Shown here piece after piece: positions 13,320 through 25,600 of a DNA stretch of 64,000 bases (positions are counted from its first letter, which is position 1; each line of letters starts with the position of its first letter). Below the pieces are notes generated by a model. That model did not search any database and was not told the DNA's origin. It saw nothing but the letters and a program-made list of their open reading frames with translations. Origin of the DNA: Caprimulgus europaeus (Eukaryota; Chordata; Aves; Caprimulgiformes; Caprimulgidae). The stretch is taken from positions 25,404,295 through 25,468,294 of the forward strand of contig OU015524.1 in NCBI GenBank assembly GCA_907165065.1, given 5' to 3'. Both the position numbers and the translations under genes were made by a program.

Positions 13320-14157
13320 GTTGATTTTTTTTTTCAAGATTATTTCATGTGCTTCTAATCCTTAATAGATGAGATTATTTTCTTTGGTTGTATTTATTGT
13401 GCTTATATCAAATAGATACACAATCTCTGTTTTGCTTACCATAAACACAAAAAATAGCAAAATAACACTGTGGGTTACTGTACAGCTGCAGTGTTAATTT
13501 GTGATAGATGATGTTGCTTATTAGAGCGTTCATGAGGAAGGACACAGAGACAAATGTTTCTGTGCCAGAAGTGGTAAGGGGAGGAGTGGAGCAGTAAGGA
13601 GGAGGGGGGGAAAGCAGCTTCTGCAGCCCTCGCTCACTCCAGCACCCCTTGGAAACTGTGCCGGCGCTCAGGCTGCAGAGTTTCTCCGCAGGTCACTGCG
13701 TAGCAATGATTCCCCTTGAAGTTTCTGAGAGTTGGGGGCACGCCAAGAGCAGGACCTGGGCCCCCATTGAGCCTGGATTGCTGCCATCCTAAAAAGATGT
13801 AAATCCAACATTTTTTTGAGCAAGGCTGTAATCATTTTGTAGATACATATATTTTTTTAACAGAGTGGTCTGTTTTTAAACAACTGTGGCTAGGCAAAGC
13901 AATACCGAGCGGAACAGCACTGTTCATTCTGTGGCCCTGGCACCTCTCGCTAAGGACAGCTCTTAGCTCCCTCTCGCCTTCCCTGCTAACTGCTGGTGCG
14001 TCATACTGCAACACAGAACACCGAGAAAAGAAAATCCTTGGAGCATAGTAAGACATCTTGCACAGTTTCCAAAACAGCGCCATGGTTGTAGTTACGTCTA
14101 CCTCTTTGTTTCCCTTCTGGGTTTTGTCTTGTTTTTCTGTGTGGTGTTTTTCTGTGA

Positions 14158-14187
14158 GGGGTGAGGGGAATTGGGGAGGGGGGAGGG
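14158..14187 (+). other. G-quadruplex motif
   Basis: G-runs at 14158-14161, 14165-14168, 14173-14176, 14178-14183 and 14185-14187 are separated by loops of 3, 4, 1 and 1 bases. This meets the usual G3+N1-7 rule with tetrads of four for the first four runs. It lies on the + strand, so it would be present in the LPGAT1 RNA if the 3' UTR runs to 14430. Folding is inferred. Confidence 0.7.
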
Positions 14188-14429
14188 AAAACTTGAAATC
14201 TGAATATTAAGACACTGGTGGGGGGGATCCAGTGCTTTACCAGCCGTGTTGTCATATTGAAAAAGCCATTGTTTTTAATTCCTGCCTAGTATGAAATGTT
14301 TGTTTTTAAAAAAAATCCATCCTGCCAGAAAGAAAAATGTATTTTTAAAAAGAAAAAAACCCCTCTTTTGGCTATGGGAATGTCAGCTGTATGAGTTGTG
14401 ACCATATCATGACATGCTGATTAAATATA

Positions 14430-14435
14430 AATAAA
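14430..14435 (+). terminator. candidate distal polyadenylation signal, LPGAT1
   Basis: AATAAA inside a short AT-rich stretch, followed about 20 bases on by the TG/T-rich CTGTTGTATTTTTG. It is the last good signal before sequence that carries a CR1 insertion, so I take it as the likely end of the longest LPGAT1 transcript. Confidence 0.4.
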
Positions 14436-15148
14436 TTTTTATCTCTCAGGACTCTGTTGTATTTTTGCTCTTCTGGTAACTGTCACAGGTTTTCTGAAAT
14501 GGATGCTCTGCATTTTTAAATATCACTAATTTCAGCTGAGGCAGCTCATAAAAAACGTATGTGAATGTAATGTGTGCTCACTCTGGTTTACAAAGAAACA
14601 CCTCTTGATTAAAAAAAAACCCAAAAAACAAATACACCCTGTGAAATGTACGGAAAGACTCAGAGCACAGGGGAATTGCTGCAGTTAGTTTCCAGTTCCA
14701 GGTGTCTCTCTCCCCCTGTCCCTCCCTGCCTCTCTGAGAATTGCTGTGAGCTTCAGATGTGCTATAAAATAGCACACTGAGCCCGTGGGGCATGCAGAGT
14801 GAGTGCAGAACTTTCTAGCTGATTGTAAATGGGTGGCTTCTCCTAAAAGAAGTTGCAGAGCAATGGGCAGAGCTGTAGGAATGGGGCTCACAATGGACCA
14901 GGGGTGTGAACTGTGGGCAAAACCAGGCATCTGAGATGGTCAGACATGTTACGCGCTGTAGTTACCTTTACTTTTGAGATCACAGTATCTCCTTCTGCAA
15001 AAAAGTCTTTCTTTTTGGTGTCTGTAGATAGAATCCATTAGTACTTAAATTTCCCATACGTCCTTAGATTCTCTGTGGAATAAAGAAGAGGTCTCTTTGG
15101 TTGATTGTCCTTTCTTGTACAGTTAGCCAGTTGGTTTGATTAAGACGT

Positions 15149-15375
15149 AGAATCACAGAATCATTAAGGTTGGAAGAGACTTCTAAGATCATCCAGTCCA
15201 ACCATCAACCCAACACCACCATGCCCACTAAACCATACTGCAAAGTGCTACATCTACACGTTTCTTGAACACCTCCAGGGATGGTGACTCCACCACTTCC
15301 CTGGGCAGCCTGCTCCAATGCTTGACCACACTTTCAGTAAAGAATTTTTTCCTAATATCCAATGTAAACCTCCCA
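15149..15375 (-). mobile_element. CR1 LINE 3' fragment, inverted
   Basis: The + strand starts AGAATCACAGAATCATTAAG and continues with the well-known complement of the avian CR1 3' region. Recognisable phrases are GGTTGGAAGAGACTTCTAAG, CATCCAGTCCAACCATCAAC, the CACCTCCAGGGATGGTGACT block and CCTGGGCAGCCTGCTCCAAT, up to the CCTAATATCCAATGTAAACC block. Because the octamer-type CR1 3' end is at the left, the element runs on the - strand. It is 5'-truncated to about 230 bp, as is usual for CR1, and has no coding capacity left. Confidence 0.93.
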
Positions 15376-16450
15376 CGAGTTTGGAGAACTGATACATCAG
15401 GAACTTCAGAGCAGCTAGTGCTAGCATCTAGTGCAGCTGAGTAAACACTGCTTATATTTTTACTTTAAAAAGGAAATAAATTGTAGAATTTGTTGTAAAG
15501 TATATTATTTCACAAGGATTAAAGGCTGACAAGAATGGGTAGTTGATCTGCAAGCATTAAAGATGGCAAAGAGCTCACTGCATTGTGATATACAGATTTT
15601 TAAGTTTACCTTGGAAAACTGGAAAAGTTACAAAAAAGTGGAAGAAAAAGAAAGAAAACTCTACACTGGATGAGACAGTAAATTTCCTGAAATAAAAATG
15701 GCAAACTTAAAATCTGTAGAACAGAATTGATAACTTGGGGGGGGTTTGCCACTGCTTTGACTGAATATTCTGTTGTAGCTGGTAAAAGTAGCAGAACATT
15801 TTATATGCCATGCTCTGCTCTGCTCCATCACAGCCAATGCGTTCTAGGGCCTGTGCTTGACAAGCACAATGTTAAGAGCCTTCAGAGCTGAACCTCACAT
15901 GCTGTAATTAGGGTGGGGTTCTTTCTCCAGGAAGTTTCTTAGCCAAAACTGATGACAAAAATAAATATAAATATTATTTTAATAGACCAGTAGAGTCTTA
16001 AAACTAAGTTCTGTTAATTGCCCACAAGCCTGCAGTAATATTTGCTGAAACAATGTTGATTAACCAGTGCTGGATTAATTTTGGGCAAATAAATTTTCTC
16101 CCACTTCTGTTTATTCCAATATTGACGTTTGATTCCATTGTCGCTTGCAGTTGTAGCTGATGGGTTTGTTACTCCAGCCATTGCCCTATGGTAATAGCAG
16201 TACAATATGGTCTGTGTTGTATGTCTGTGCTGTAGTTGTTACTTAATATTGAGAACAGTGGCATGTTTTGCAGACAGCTCAGTGTTTGTTAAGCGGATTG
16301 AAGAATGTGTATGGGAGCACAGTCTCCAAAGGTTGCCTGTAAGACCTCGTGCTCTCTGCCCCTTACACAAGTCTTTCAGTTGTGCTGAGAGAAGGATCTC
16401 CATCAAGACCAATTTTTATTATTAGTCAGTGAATAAACCTTCCCCCCTAC

Positions 16451-16470
16451 ACACATATACACACACACAA
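16451..16470. repeat. imperfect (CA)n microsatellite
   Basis: Short alternating CA tract with one TA interruption. Confidence 0.8.
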
Positions 16471-18393
16471 AATGAAGCTATACCAACCCAACCCCTAAAA
16501 GACCCCAGAGCCAATTAAAGCTACAAAGGTAATCTGGAAAAACCTACTTAAGTGAAAGAATAAAGTTAGTTTATCCAAGGGTAAGTAAATTGAATTCTAT
16601 TGTGTTCCAGTGCTCAGCAGGTACTGCCAGTCATGGACTCCAGTCTGGAGGAAAAGGTTTAAGATGCAGCAGTTCGGTGCCGACTGTAGCCAACTGGGAG
16701 CCCCAACTTGGGCATGTGTGCAGTGCTCCATCCCTCAAGTCTTGAAATCAGAGCTGTGGTCTTTAATATTTTATTACAGAGCTGAAACAGAAGTAGGTAC
16801 TGTTTAGCCTAATTACAGTGAGAGGTTGTGACCTACATTATGCAGGTAACTAATTAGGTAATTGCCATGATGGGTTTTGGCCCAAAAGTCTATGAAACTT
16901 ACAACTTTCTTAGTAGCAGGATGGCCAGTTCTGGTTTTAGGCTTTTAACTTCTCAACACAACGTTTCTGTTTTCTGCTCCAGGCTTACAAAGACCCTGAT
17001 TCTGCAAGAAATAGCAACAACTTGTCAGACTATGCAATAATTTTCATATTTGGAGTAACTATTAAAATGCCTTCTTTTATTATGTAAACACAGATAATAG
17101 GAGCTGCATAGAGAATCAGGCCCCAGATATGTCCGAGCCATTATCCTCATACTCAGAATAGCCAGGACAAGTGCCTCAGGGAAAATTGTAAGGATCCCTG
17201 GAGCGGACAAGCATTGAATAACTTTGCTATATATAGGAATTTTCTTCCTAACCCTTCCATTAGAAGCTGGCTTATGGCCTCGTCCGCTTAAATTTATTTT
17301 GTTTTCCTTTTAGTTTGCCTCCTCAGTGTCAGTTTTGTTTTGTTGTCCTGATACATTTCTGAGCTTGAGTAGGTCAATGAGTCCTGCAGGCCACTTACAA
17401 GCTCTTTCAAAAGTCCACTTTGTTTCAGAAAAAGCTTCATTTGTTATAAATGTTCTGGTTTTGCATTCGTTGTGCCTTCCCTCTTGTGCTACGAGAGGTT
17501 TAAACAACAACAACAAATCCCTGGTATATTTTTTCTCTACTTTTCCTGGTTTTATATACCTCTGTCAGTCTACCATGACTGATGATTTCTCAGAACTATT
17601 TAGATTTCTGTTCTCACTGTGGTAGATCCATCACCTGCATAATTAAGTTATTTCTGCTTTTTATTATAACATTCAGAGAATTGATTGTCTTGTCAGTATA
17701 ATTTATTTAAATGCTTATTTAAATACAGCTTGATGGTGAGAGGATTAGATTTAATGGATTTACCATTAGTGATTTCCTAACTCCAGTGAAACATAAATCA
17801 AACAGTAAATATGTTAGCAGCTATAGCAAAAAAACCCCTACTGCCAATAGTTTTAAATTTCCTGCACAAAAATACACATACTTAATGTTACTGTATAGTG
17901 GGGAAGAATTTACTTCCTTCATCCTGGTTTGTCTGTCTTTAAAAACAAAAACAAACCAAAACAAAAAACACTCAAATGAGGTTAAGTTTGATAAGCTTCA
18001 GCTGGTGTTGCCCTGAAATCTTTGAGACCCAAGCAGTTGTTTGTAGAAACCAACATGCTGCTACCCTGAACCAGAGACACTGGTCCAGAGCTCTTTGGGG
18101 AACAGCTCTGTCTCCCTAAAGGATCTGTGAAAGGTTGGCCTCTGATTTTTTATTTGTGGCATTTTAATTTATTATATGAAAATAAATCAAAAAGATTCAG
18201 GTAAGCCAAAGGGTGAGGATGTCAAAAAACTACCCACTACTATGCAAAAAGCTCGCAATCTTTTTCTGGTTTGCAGGTACCTCTCCAGCACTTTGTTGAG
18301 TAAGGAGGTATTATATATGCTGTGTATGGTAAAGCAGGCAGCACAGCAAACCTGAGTGTATTAAGGGTAGATATCACAAGGTCAGAAGTGCCA

Positions 18394-18413
18394 ATTGCAC
18401 TAATTAGTGCAAT
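18394..18413. repeat. perfect 20-bp palindrome
   Basis: ATTGCACTAATTAGTGCAAT reads the same on both strands. The centre TAATTA is a homeodomain-type core. No terminal repeats or duplications around it suggest a transposon. Function unknown. Confidence 0.9.
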
Positions 18414-19410
18414 CCTGACTAAGAACATGACTTTATTTTTAATGAGCACAAGGATTATGGGAATTTAGATAGAACAATAATCTATTTTTATCATGTATTT
18501 TGTAAGCTCAGAAGATGAGTCAGGAATAAGCTGCATAGTAAGATGGGCCAGAGCCGTAGCTAAATGAACAAAACTGCAGGAACAAAAAGTTCCCTTCTTT
18601 GCAGCACTGCATGGAAGTCTCCAGGTTATGGCAATAACCCTTACTTGATATAAAAAATATGTGTTACAATGACAAGGTAATGTACAAGTGTGGTACATAC
18701 CTAGGAAATTCAGTATGAGAAGATTTTTTTTAAGTACTTCAGTGTTTGCAAGTCAGGACAGAAAGAAAACACATTTTGCTAGCAGTTAATTCTGCTTATT
18801 CTGATTGCTGCATCCTCTGCTATTGGAGGTTAAGAAGGCTGAAACTATTAAAAGAAAAACGCAATGAAAAGGGAGCTGTATAAAATGGCAGATTTTTGGC
18901 TGATGATTCTTCCTCTTTGTCATAATCTGACAAAAAGGGTATGAACTTAGTGTTTTAACTTTGTCAGGGGTTCTTTAAAGACAGTTGATGGCTGCAGGGA
19001 ATAAGAGATGCCCAGTCTGTAAACTGGTCAATGACGTTGTCATTACTGTAGATGGCACTGGGTTGGAGCACGCCCCAAGGCAGCACCAGGGAGGGGTTTC
19101 ACTGGCTCCAGGTAGAAAGTAAACCAGAACAAACCCAAACAATAAGGCCACAACTGAATAAACTACAACCGAGAATCCATTTCTGGCTCTTTGCAATGTG
19201 TCCTATCATGCTTGGGGTTGCATTGATTTTTAATTATGATTCTTACTAAAATTAAAAATGAATTATTAAATAATTCTAAAGCATTGTGCTTTTGTGAAGG
19301 GCCTAATTATTCTTAATCCAAAATGTTTTATTTAACACCCATATATTCCAGAATTAGGATGCAAGACAGTACATAGACTTTCTTCCTAGAAAGACCGTGG
19401 CATTTCAATT

Positions 19411-19446
19411 AAAACAAAAGAAAAAAAAAAAAACAAAAGAAAAAAG
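19411..19446. repeat. A-rich low-complexity tract
   Basis: Runs of A interrupted by single C or G, followed by a C-rich GCCCCACCCC. Low-complexity sequence with no retrocopy body recognised. Confidence 0.8.
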
Positions 19447-22400
19447 CCCCACCCCACATTTCTTCATTTGTTTGCAACGGGAGCCTGTGTTCTTAGATCG
19501 CTGCTGTCAATACATGCCTTGAAGACAAAGTTGGGTGTCAGTTACTCCAGACCTGTTTCTGTGATGATATCTGTTACTTAAGACTGAATTAATGAGCAAG
19601 CAGTAAGGTACATGCAGGAGTCTTGGGTACATGTTTCTATAAGGAGTAGGAGTTGACTTACATGTTTATGCAAAATATATGTTCTCTGCACAGAAAGGCT
19701 CCGCACTGAGGTTTGCTTACTCTCTCTCCTACCTTGCACACTGACTGCTTGTAATTACATCAAACATCAAAGATGGTATCTCCTTTTTGCCAGGAAAATA
19801 TTTGCATTTCTGAAAAGCTGGAGGCAGACAAAATCCAATCAGAGGGAATGTCAAAACAACTTTCTATATCTTGAGAGGTGGGAAAGGGGACATTTAAAGG
19901 TTCGTTAAATCTCATTCAGAAAAGGATGGGGATAGAAAGCTGGCCTGCTCCTTCCACCTGAGGTCTCTCTGCAAATGTAACCTAGCCTGGAAAATATATG
20001 CTGGGTTAAGTGGGTGGGCCCAGCATCTGCAGTTTGTCAGCTTAATACCTGCCCTTGAATGTCTTCAGGATTAGGTTCAGAAAAGTAAAGTGTGACTCTT
20101 TCTCCTGTCCTTATAAACCTTTAGAAAACTTTTCACACTCCATTTGCTTTTATCCCTACCTGACCAAAGTTACGTTTGTTTTTAGGATGACTGGATCTCA
20201 TGAGGGTACCATCTCCCTGGATATGGGATTAAAAAACTGGTGAGCTCTGGTAGATCCCTGTGTTCCAGTACCTTTTTCCAGGGGGTTGAAAAGCTCATGA
20301 AGTGTACCCCCACTATGCTACGTGAGCTGGCTGAATCATTTGCAATACAAGCATTGGTGTGGACAAAATATTTTCTGGTGATTAATCTTAGCTGGGAAAG
20401 TAGGGTGAATCCCAGTATCCTATAGGGATTTATAGTAACAGTTGATATTTAATCTTTTTTAGATAGTACCTTTGCAGGTAAGACATAGACCAGGATTTTT
20501 TTCCTATATCAGAACATGGCATTAATGTCAGCAAAAGTTAAACTGGGTCTGATTTGAATTGTGCTGCCCTTGCCTCAGTCAAGCAAATCCCCATGGTACT
20601 AAAAACTGGGGGATTTAACCTTTGTATTGCTATTTCATGTCCAGGATCCTGTTTTAGGCTGAAAACAAGAAGCTTAAGAGCACATGGAGAAACTAAAGTT
20701 TATCCATGAAGGATAAAATTATGGTTTCAGCTGTGCACAAGGGTGGCCACAAACATAATAGCACAGGCCAGCCTGCAGGAAAGTCTTGACTTTTGGCAAA
20801 GTCCACAGTTTCTTTGAGATTATAAGTCTCTGCTAAACACTTCCCAAATGTAAAATCCTCCCAGAAATAATCTGCTGTAGCTGGAGGGAAACCTGCTATT
20901 CCTATCTAATTTTCATTTAAGGTTGGAGAACATACCTGAAAGCACAGCTCTGTAGCCACCAGCTGCACCTGGACTGCTCAACACCTTACTATCTGGATAG
21001 TGCAGAATGACAGTATTGCCTCGCCTGCTGTGGTTCTGCAGAGGCTCTGCTACTTCTGTCCTTCAGGACACTGAGTATCTTTCTTCCAACTTGCATCATC
21101 AGTGGAAGTTTCCAGTACTGAAATGTTAGAATCTTTCATCCCTTCCAAAAGGAGATACATAAATAAGAGGATTATCACATCTGTTTTTGAACAGGACATG
21201 TTTGTTATTTTAAAAGATCTTTCAAGCTGGTTGCTGTTGTTAGTTTTCTCTGGTGATGTAGCAGGTCACTAATTGCATTCACCTCATCTGTGGTATTTGC
21301 TAAACTGACTATCAACCAGATTTACTAGGAAGGCCAGGGCTTCTGTGGCATTGGTTTAGCATCTGTACTGCTTGCTGTGCTGGCCCAAATAGGAATTTCT
21401 GAGCCCAGTAGCTGGGGGATCTTGGGCTTGTGCTCAAGCACTGACTGAGAGATTTTACAATAAATGTTTCAGCTAAATAGCCAACAAGAAGCTGCTCTCT
21501 CATTAGCCTTACTTTCTCCCTGCCCATGTGCCATCCCAGAGCTGGAGAACTCTGCTCATGACCTTCTCTCTGGATTTTTAGCTAAGTAATGGCTCATACT
21601 TAAGCCTCACTCACTTATCTCAGGACTGCACCATAAAACACAGAAAATAAAGAGGTGGGAAGGTACTTCTATTCAGTCATGTCACATACCTACAAGAAAG
21701 AATTGGAACAATATTTAGAGATTGCAATTTGCTTTAACATTTGCATAAAAGTGGAAAGAAAATGCAGTAAGTGCATGGGTGGCAAAATTTAAAGTGCCAT
21801 TTACAGCTGCTTAGTTTAAAGTGGTGAGGAAACCTGATGTGAGGGATGCATTACACTTCTGCACTCTATGGGAAAGTCTTTTCTTCCAGCTTTATAAAAC
21901 ATCAGTTTTTATGGTTTTATTTTAAATCATTAGGAATTTAGGACTAGCATTAGTTATGTATAGAGCAAATGTTAGGGCTAGCAAAAGTGTTGAGGTTTAA
22001 CTCCTGATTTATATTGTGTAATGGCTTTTTCTCAACAAAAGACATGTCAGGGAGGGAAGGAATTTCAAAGTAAATGCCTGAGGCTGAAGTTGGGACACCT
22101 GATTGCCTAACTGTGGAAGAGTACTGCTCAAACACAGTCTCTCAAACCAAGCCTGCATCACCGAGTAATGTTTAAAACCCAACCTGCCATCAGTTCCTAG
22201 CGGTGTGTGCAGTCAGTGAAAAGCAGCCTCTGAAGCTGCCTGTTCACAGCAGCGCCTCTCCCATCTGCAGTACAGCCTCCCCCCAGGTTTCCCAAGGGAG
22301 CTCTGAGGTCTTAATTCATGGTCCTTACCTGATTTATCTGTGACAGATGAACAGCTCACTACTGCACCTTTCTGTTTCTCTGCTAGTGTTGACTGCTGCA

Positions 22401-22605
22401 TTAAAAAGTTGTAGATAGGTGCTTTGCCTTCAGATGTTGCATTCAGAGTGTGGCATATTGATTTGAACGGGCCCTGAGTTCAGTTTGTATTAACACACCA
22501 GGCCAAGAACTGAGGCAGCAGAGGGCTGACTAATAATGCTCCTCAGACCTCACTGCGCTGGTCTGGGAGGTTACCAACAGAGCCAGAGCAAAAGAACAGT
22601 TCAAG

Positions 22606-22655
22606 GAAAAAAAACAAACCAAACTAACTAAACAAAAAAAAACCCAAACAAAAAC
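22606..22655. repeat. A/C-rich low-complexity tract
   Basis: About 50 bases made mostly of A and C (AAAC, AACC type units). Similar tracts recur near 17940 and 55598 and, as complements, near 6228, 7371 and 50516. Confidence 0.75.
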
Positions 22656-25600
22656 CAACAGACTTTAGGACAAGGGTCTGATGAGCTTACCACTGAAGAT
22701 GAGGTTATGGGATGAGTACTCAGTATGCACCTTTATGCAGTTGGCTGCCCAGTCTGGAGCAACGAAATGCTCTACCCTGCCCTCTTTTGACCTGTTTCTT
22801 GATGGAGGACCCATAGTATTTGTATTACAATGTGTCCCTTCCTGCCTTTTACTCTTTTCTGATATAAGCACCTTACTTCTAGCTTGTTCTTTCCAAATAT
22901 CTGAAGACAAATAATCACTTGACTGAAGCAGCTGATTTGGATGTAAGAGATGATAGGAAGCAGCTTTGTAGAAATAATTATGTATAAGCTTACAGTGGTT
23001 TAGTTAAACTGGCTTAAGCATACGCAAACTCATTTATTTTGCTCTGAGGCACACCTTCCACTGTTCCTTCTGCAAATGCACCAGTTGTATTGTTGTAAGC
23101 AGTACCTTAAACTGGTGCTGCTGTGCAGTTCTCCATGTAGACCAATTTCTCCCTTTTCTCTCCTACATCTGTTACTGCAGAAGTAACACCCTGAGTTAAG
23201 AGTTATTGTAATGGTAAATTAGCCTGCTCTGACAAATTGTATCAAGCTTTGCAAACAGATTAGCATAACCAAACAAGATGATCTCGTTCTTGTTTAGGGA
23301 GAATGAGCACAATGTCTTAGGAAAAGCAGGTCACCTGCTCCTTGGACCCATTTTCATGGGGATGTCTGTTGGCATCTCTGATGCAATGTGTTAACAGGAA
23401 CATTGATCCCTGTGAGTGCATGTCTCTCATCCTTGTTGACTAATGCACACTAACAGATACTGTGGGTGAAGCATCGTTATGTAATTGTGCTTGTGTTGCA
23501 GACACTGAACCTCCCGTGACACAAACAGATCCTGTATTAAAGACAGAAGCAGCTTTATCCTAAGTATTATTGCTAATGTGAACAGACCTAAACATGAGCA
23601 GATGCACTGCTGCTACACGCAATGTTATGCCACCATGCCATTAATAAATTTCAATCTAAAAAACATCTAGTGTTTAATTTGTTCATAGAGAAAAAACAGA
23701 TCTTTGGGTTCTGAAGATTTTGTAGTTTAACATCTCTGGTGTTATAAAGTCAGTATTAGATAATTGTAAGATGTACATCAAGCAACGTATTTTGACCTTG
23801 ACTACTCAGACCTCAATTACTCAACCCTTCTGGTTGTTATAAAAGGGGTCAGGTCCTCTGATGTCTACTAATTAAAATTAAAAATGAAAATGTTCCAAAT
23901 TTGTCTGAAACCTCAGAACATATTTAGTATTCCAGCAGAGAGAAAGAGATTAAAAATTGGAAGTGGGGGAGGGAGAAGAAAATGAGGGGCCCAGTTCATC
24001 AGAATACCACTGATTTTGACACTGAAATGTTGGAGACCGTTTCAATATTTTAAACAGTACATGAAGTCTTGTGGCCAGTCCACTGGACTGGCACTGGAAG
24101 AGCCTTGGAAGCCATGTCCCACTGGCCTACCAAGTGACTTTGCCCCCCTGTGCTTCTGTGTTCCCTGCTGAATAACACTGACAAAAATCTTATGCCCACC
24201 CAAACCAAAACTAGCTATTTTCTGCCAGCACAATATGCTGAATTAGCTTGTGGAGGGATCAACCAAGCACCAGATTCTGTGATTCCGTCTGAAGTGAAAC
24301 TACAGAGGCTAGGGAACAGGTAAGTGCTTCCCATTGGATGTGACCAATATCACTTGCACCTCAGAAACACTGGACTAACAACTCCATTTCAACTAAGGCT
24401 TAAACTGGGGCCCTGCACCTGGTGGTACGTCTTCTAGGCTGCTTCTTTCCTTGTTGCACAACCTGTGCAACCACAAACAGTGTCCTCAGACCTTCTAGAC
24501 ACCGATACTTTACTTTCACTCAAAATTACAAGTTACCCTACTTTGATTGTCACTCTCATACTCTAGTACTCTTCAATCAATGACTGTTAGAGGACATTGC
24601 TATTTTTTTACAAGCAGTTGAATCACAGACAGCTAAAGCAGCAATCTTCATCTGAATTTTTCATTTAAAAAATGAAACCTTTCATGGAGCTGACTAAGCT
24701 GTCTGTGTGAGCCAACGGGATTGATTGATTTCACAGGGACTGTGCAGAATTTAGTGATCTGTACCACTGAGAAGCACAAAGCAAATGATCATGCTCTTTC
24801 TGAATAATAACTATATGGTATGTTTTTCATTAAAGACATTAGGAAAGGCGTATTGGGAAAAGAAATGTATTTTACTAGACTGAACAATAAAAGACACTGT
24901 CTCTTCCTACAACCTTGCTCAAGTCTTATCTGTGTAATTGCAAAGATCTACAGAAAGTTAAGAATCTATTTTTAAATTCTTTGACACAATATGTAGCAGC
25001 AAAGCAAGCATGAAGCTTCCAGAAAGTGTGCTGCAGAGTATGCCTAAGCTGAACATTTAAGAAAGTGGCTGAAAGGCAATTTCTGATAGATATATTAATG
25101 TAAGAGAAGTAAGAAATTATAGTGGTTTACAGCCCCAAAAGGTTTGCAATAAAAGCGTAACATCCATTTCCTCTGTTTCTGAGGGTGAGTCATTGGTCAC
25201 ATCCACCTGGACACACTAACCTGTCACTTAACCTCCATAAACAACATTTGTACATTGACATTAATTGAGTTAACATATCTACTGCTATGGCACTTTCACA
25301 GCAACACCAGTCCCTGTTGTCGTACAGAGAGCTGTAGGCCTTCCTGGGTCTCCCTGTTAGCTTGAGTAAAAGCATACTCAGAAAAAAACCTGAACTTCCC
25401 TATGATCTTCCTGTCACTGCTAACATTGTAAGCACAAATAAACTACCCTATAATTCTCTAAAAGATGAAGATGTATTAAAATAACTATTTGGACTGTCTG
25501 CAGTTAGCCAAGCCAAAGAACAGGCTGCTGCTTGTATTTTATCTTCACTTTTTTCAGCAGCCTGTGGCTTAATGGAAAACTGATCTTAAGACCAAAAAGC

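Larger units (their letters stand above)
8696..14450 (+). other. LPGAT1: probable LPGAT1 3' UTR
   Basis: No coding signal is visible after the LPGAT1 stop. AATAAA hexamers on the + strand occur at about 10123, 11433, 12650, 13314 and 14430. The last is followed within about 25 bases by TG/T-rich sequence, which makes it a good distal cleavage candidate. As I recall, the mammalian LPGAT1 mRNA also has a 3' UTR of several kilobases, so a length near 5.7 kb is plausible. The region also holds a run of 14 A (9870), a run of 13 G (13060), a T17-(GT)n tract (13281) and a G-quadruplex motif (14158). The true end cannot be fixed without transcript data. Confidence 0.5.

Noticed and set aside
24261-24290. 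Possible CR1 3' end (GATTCTGTGATTCCGTCTGA)
   Set aside because: Only about 15 bases resemble the CR1 tail and there is no CR1 body next to it.
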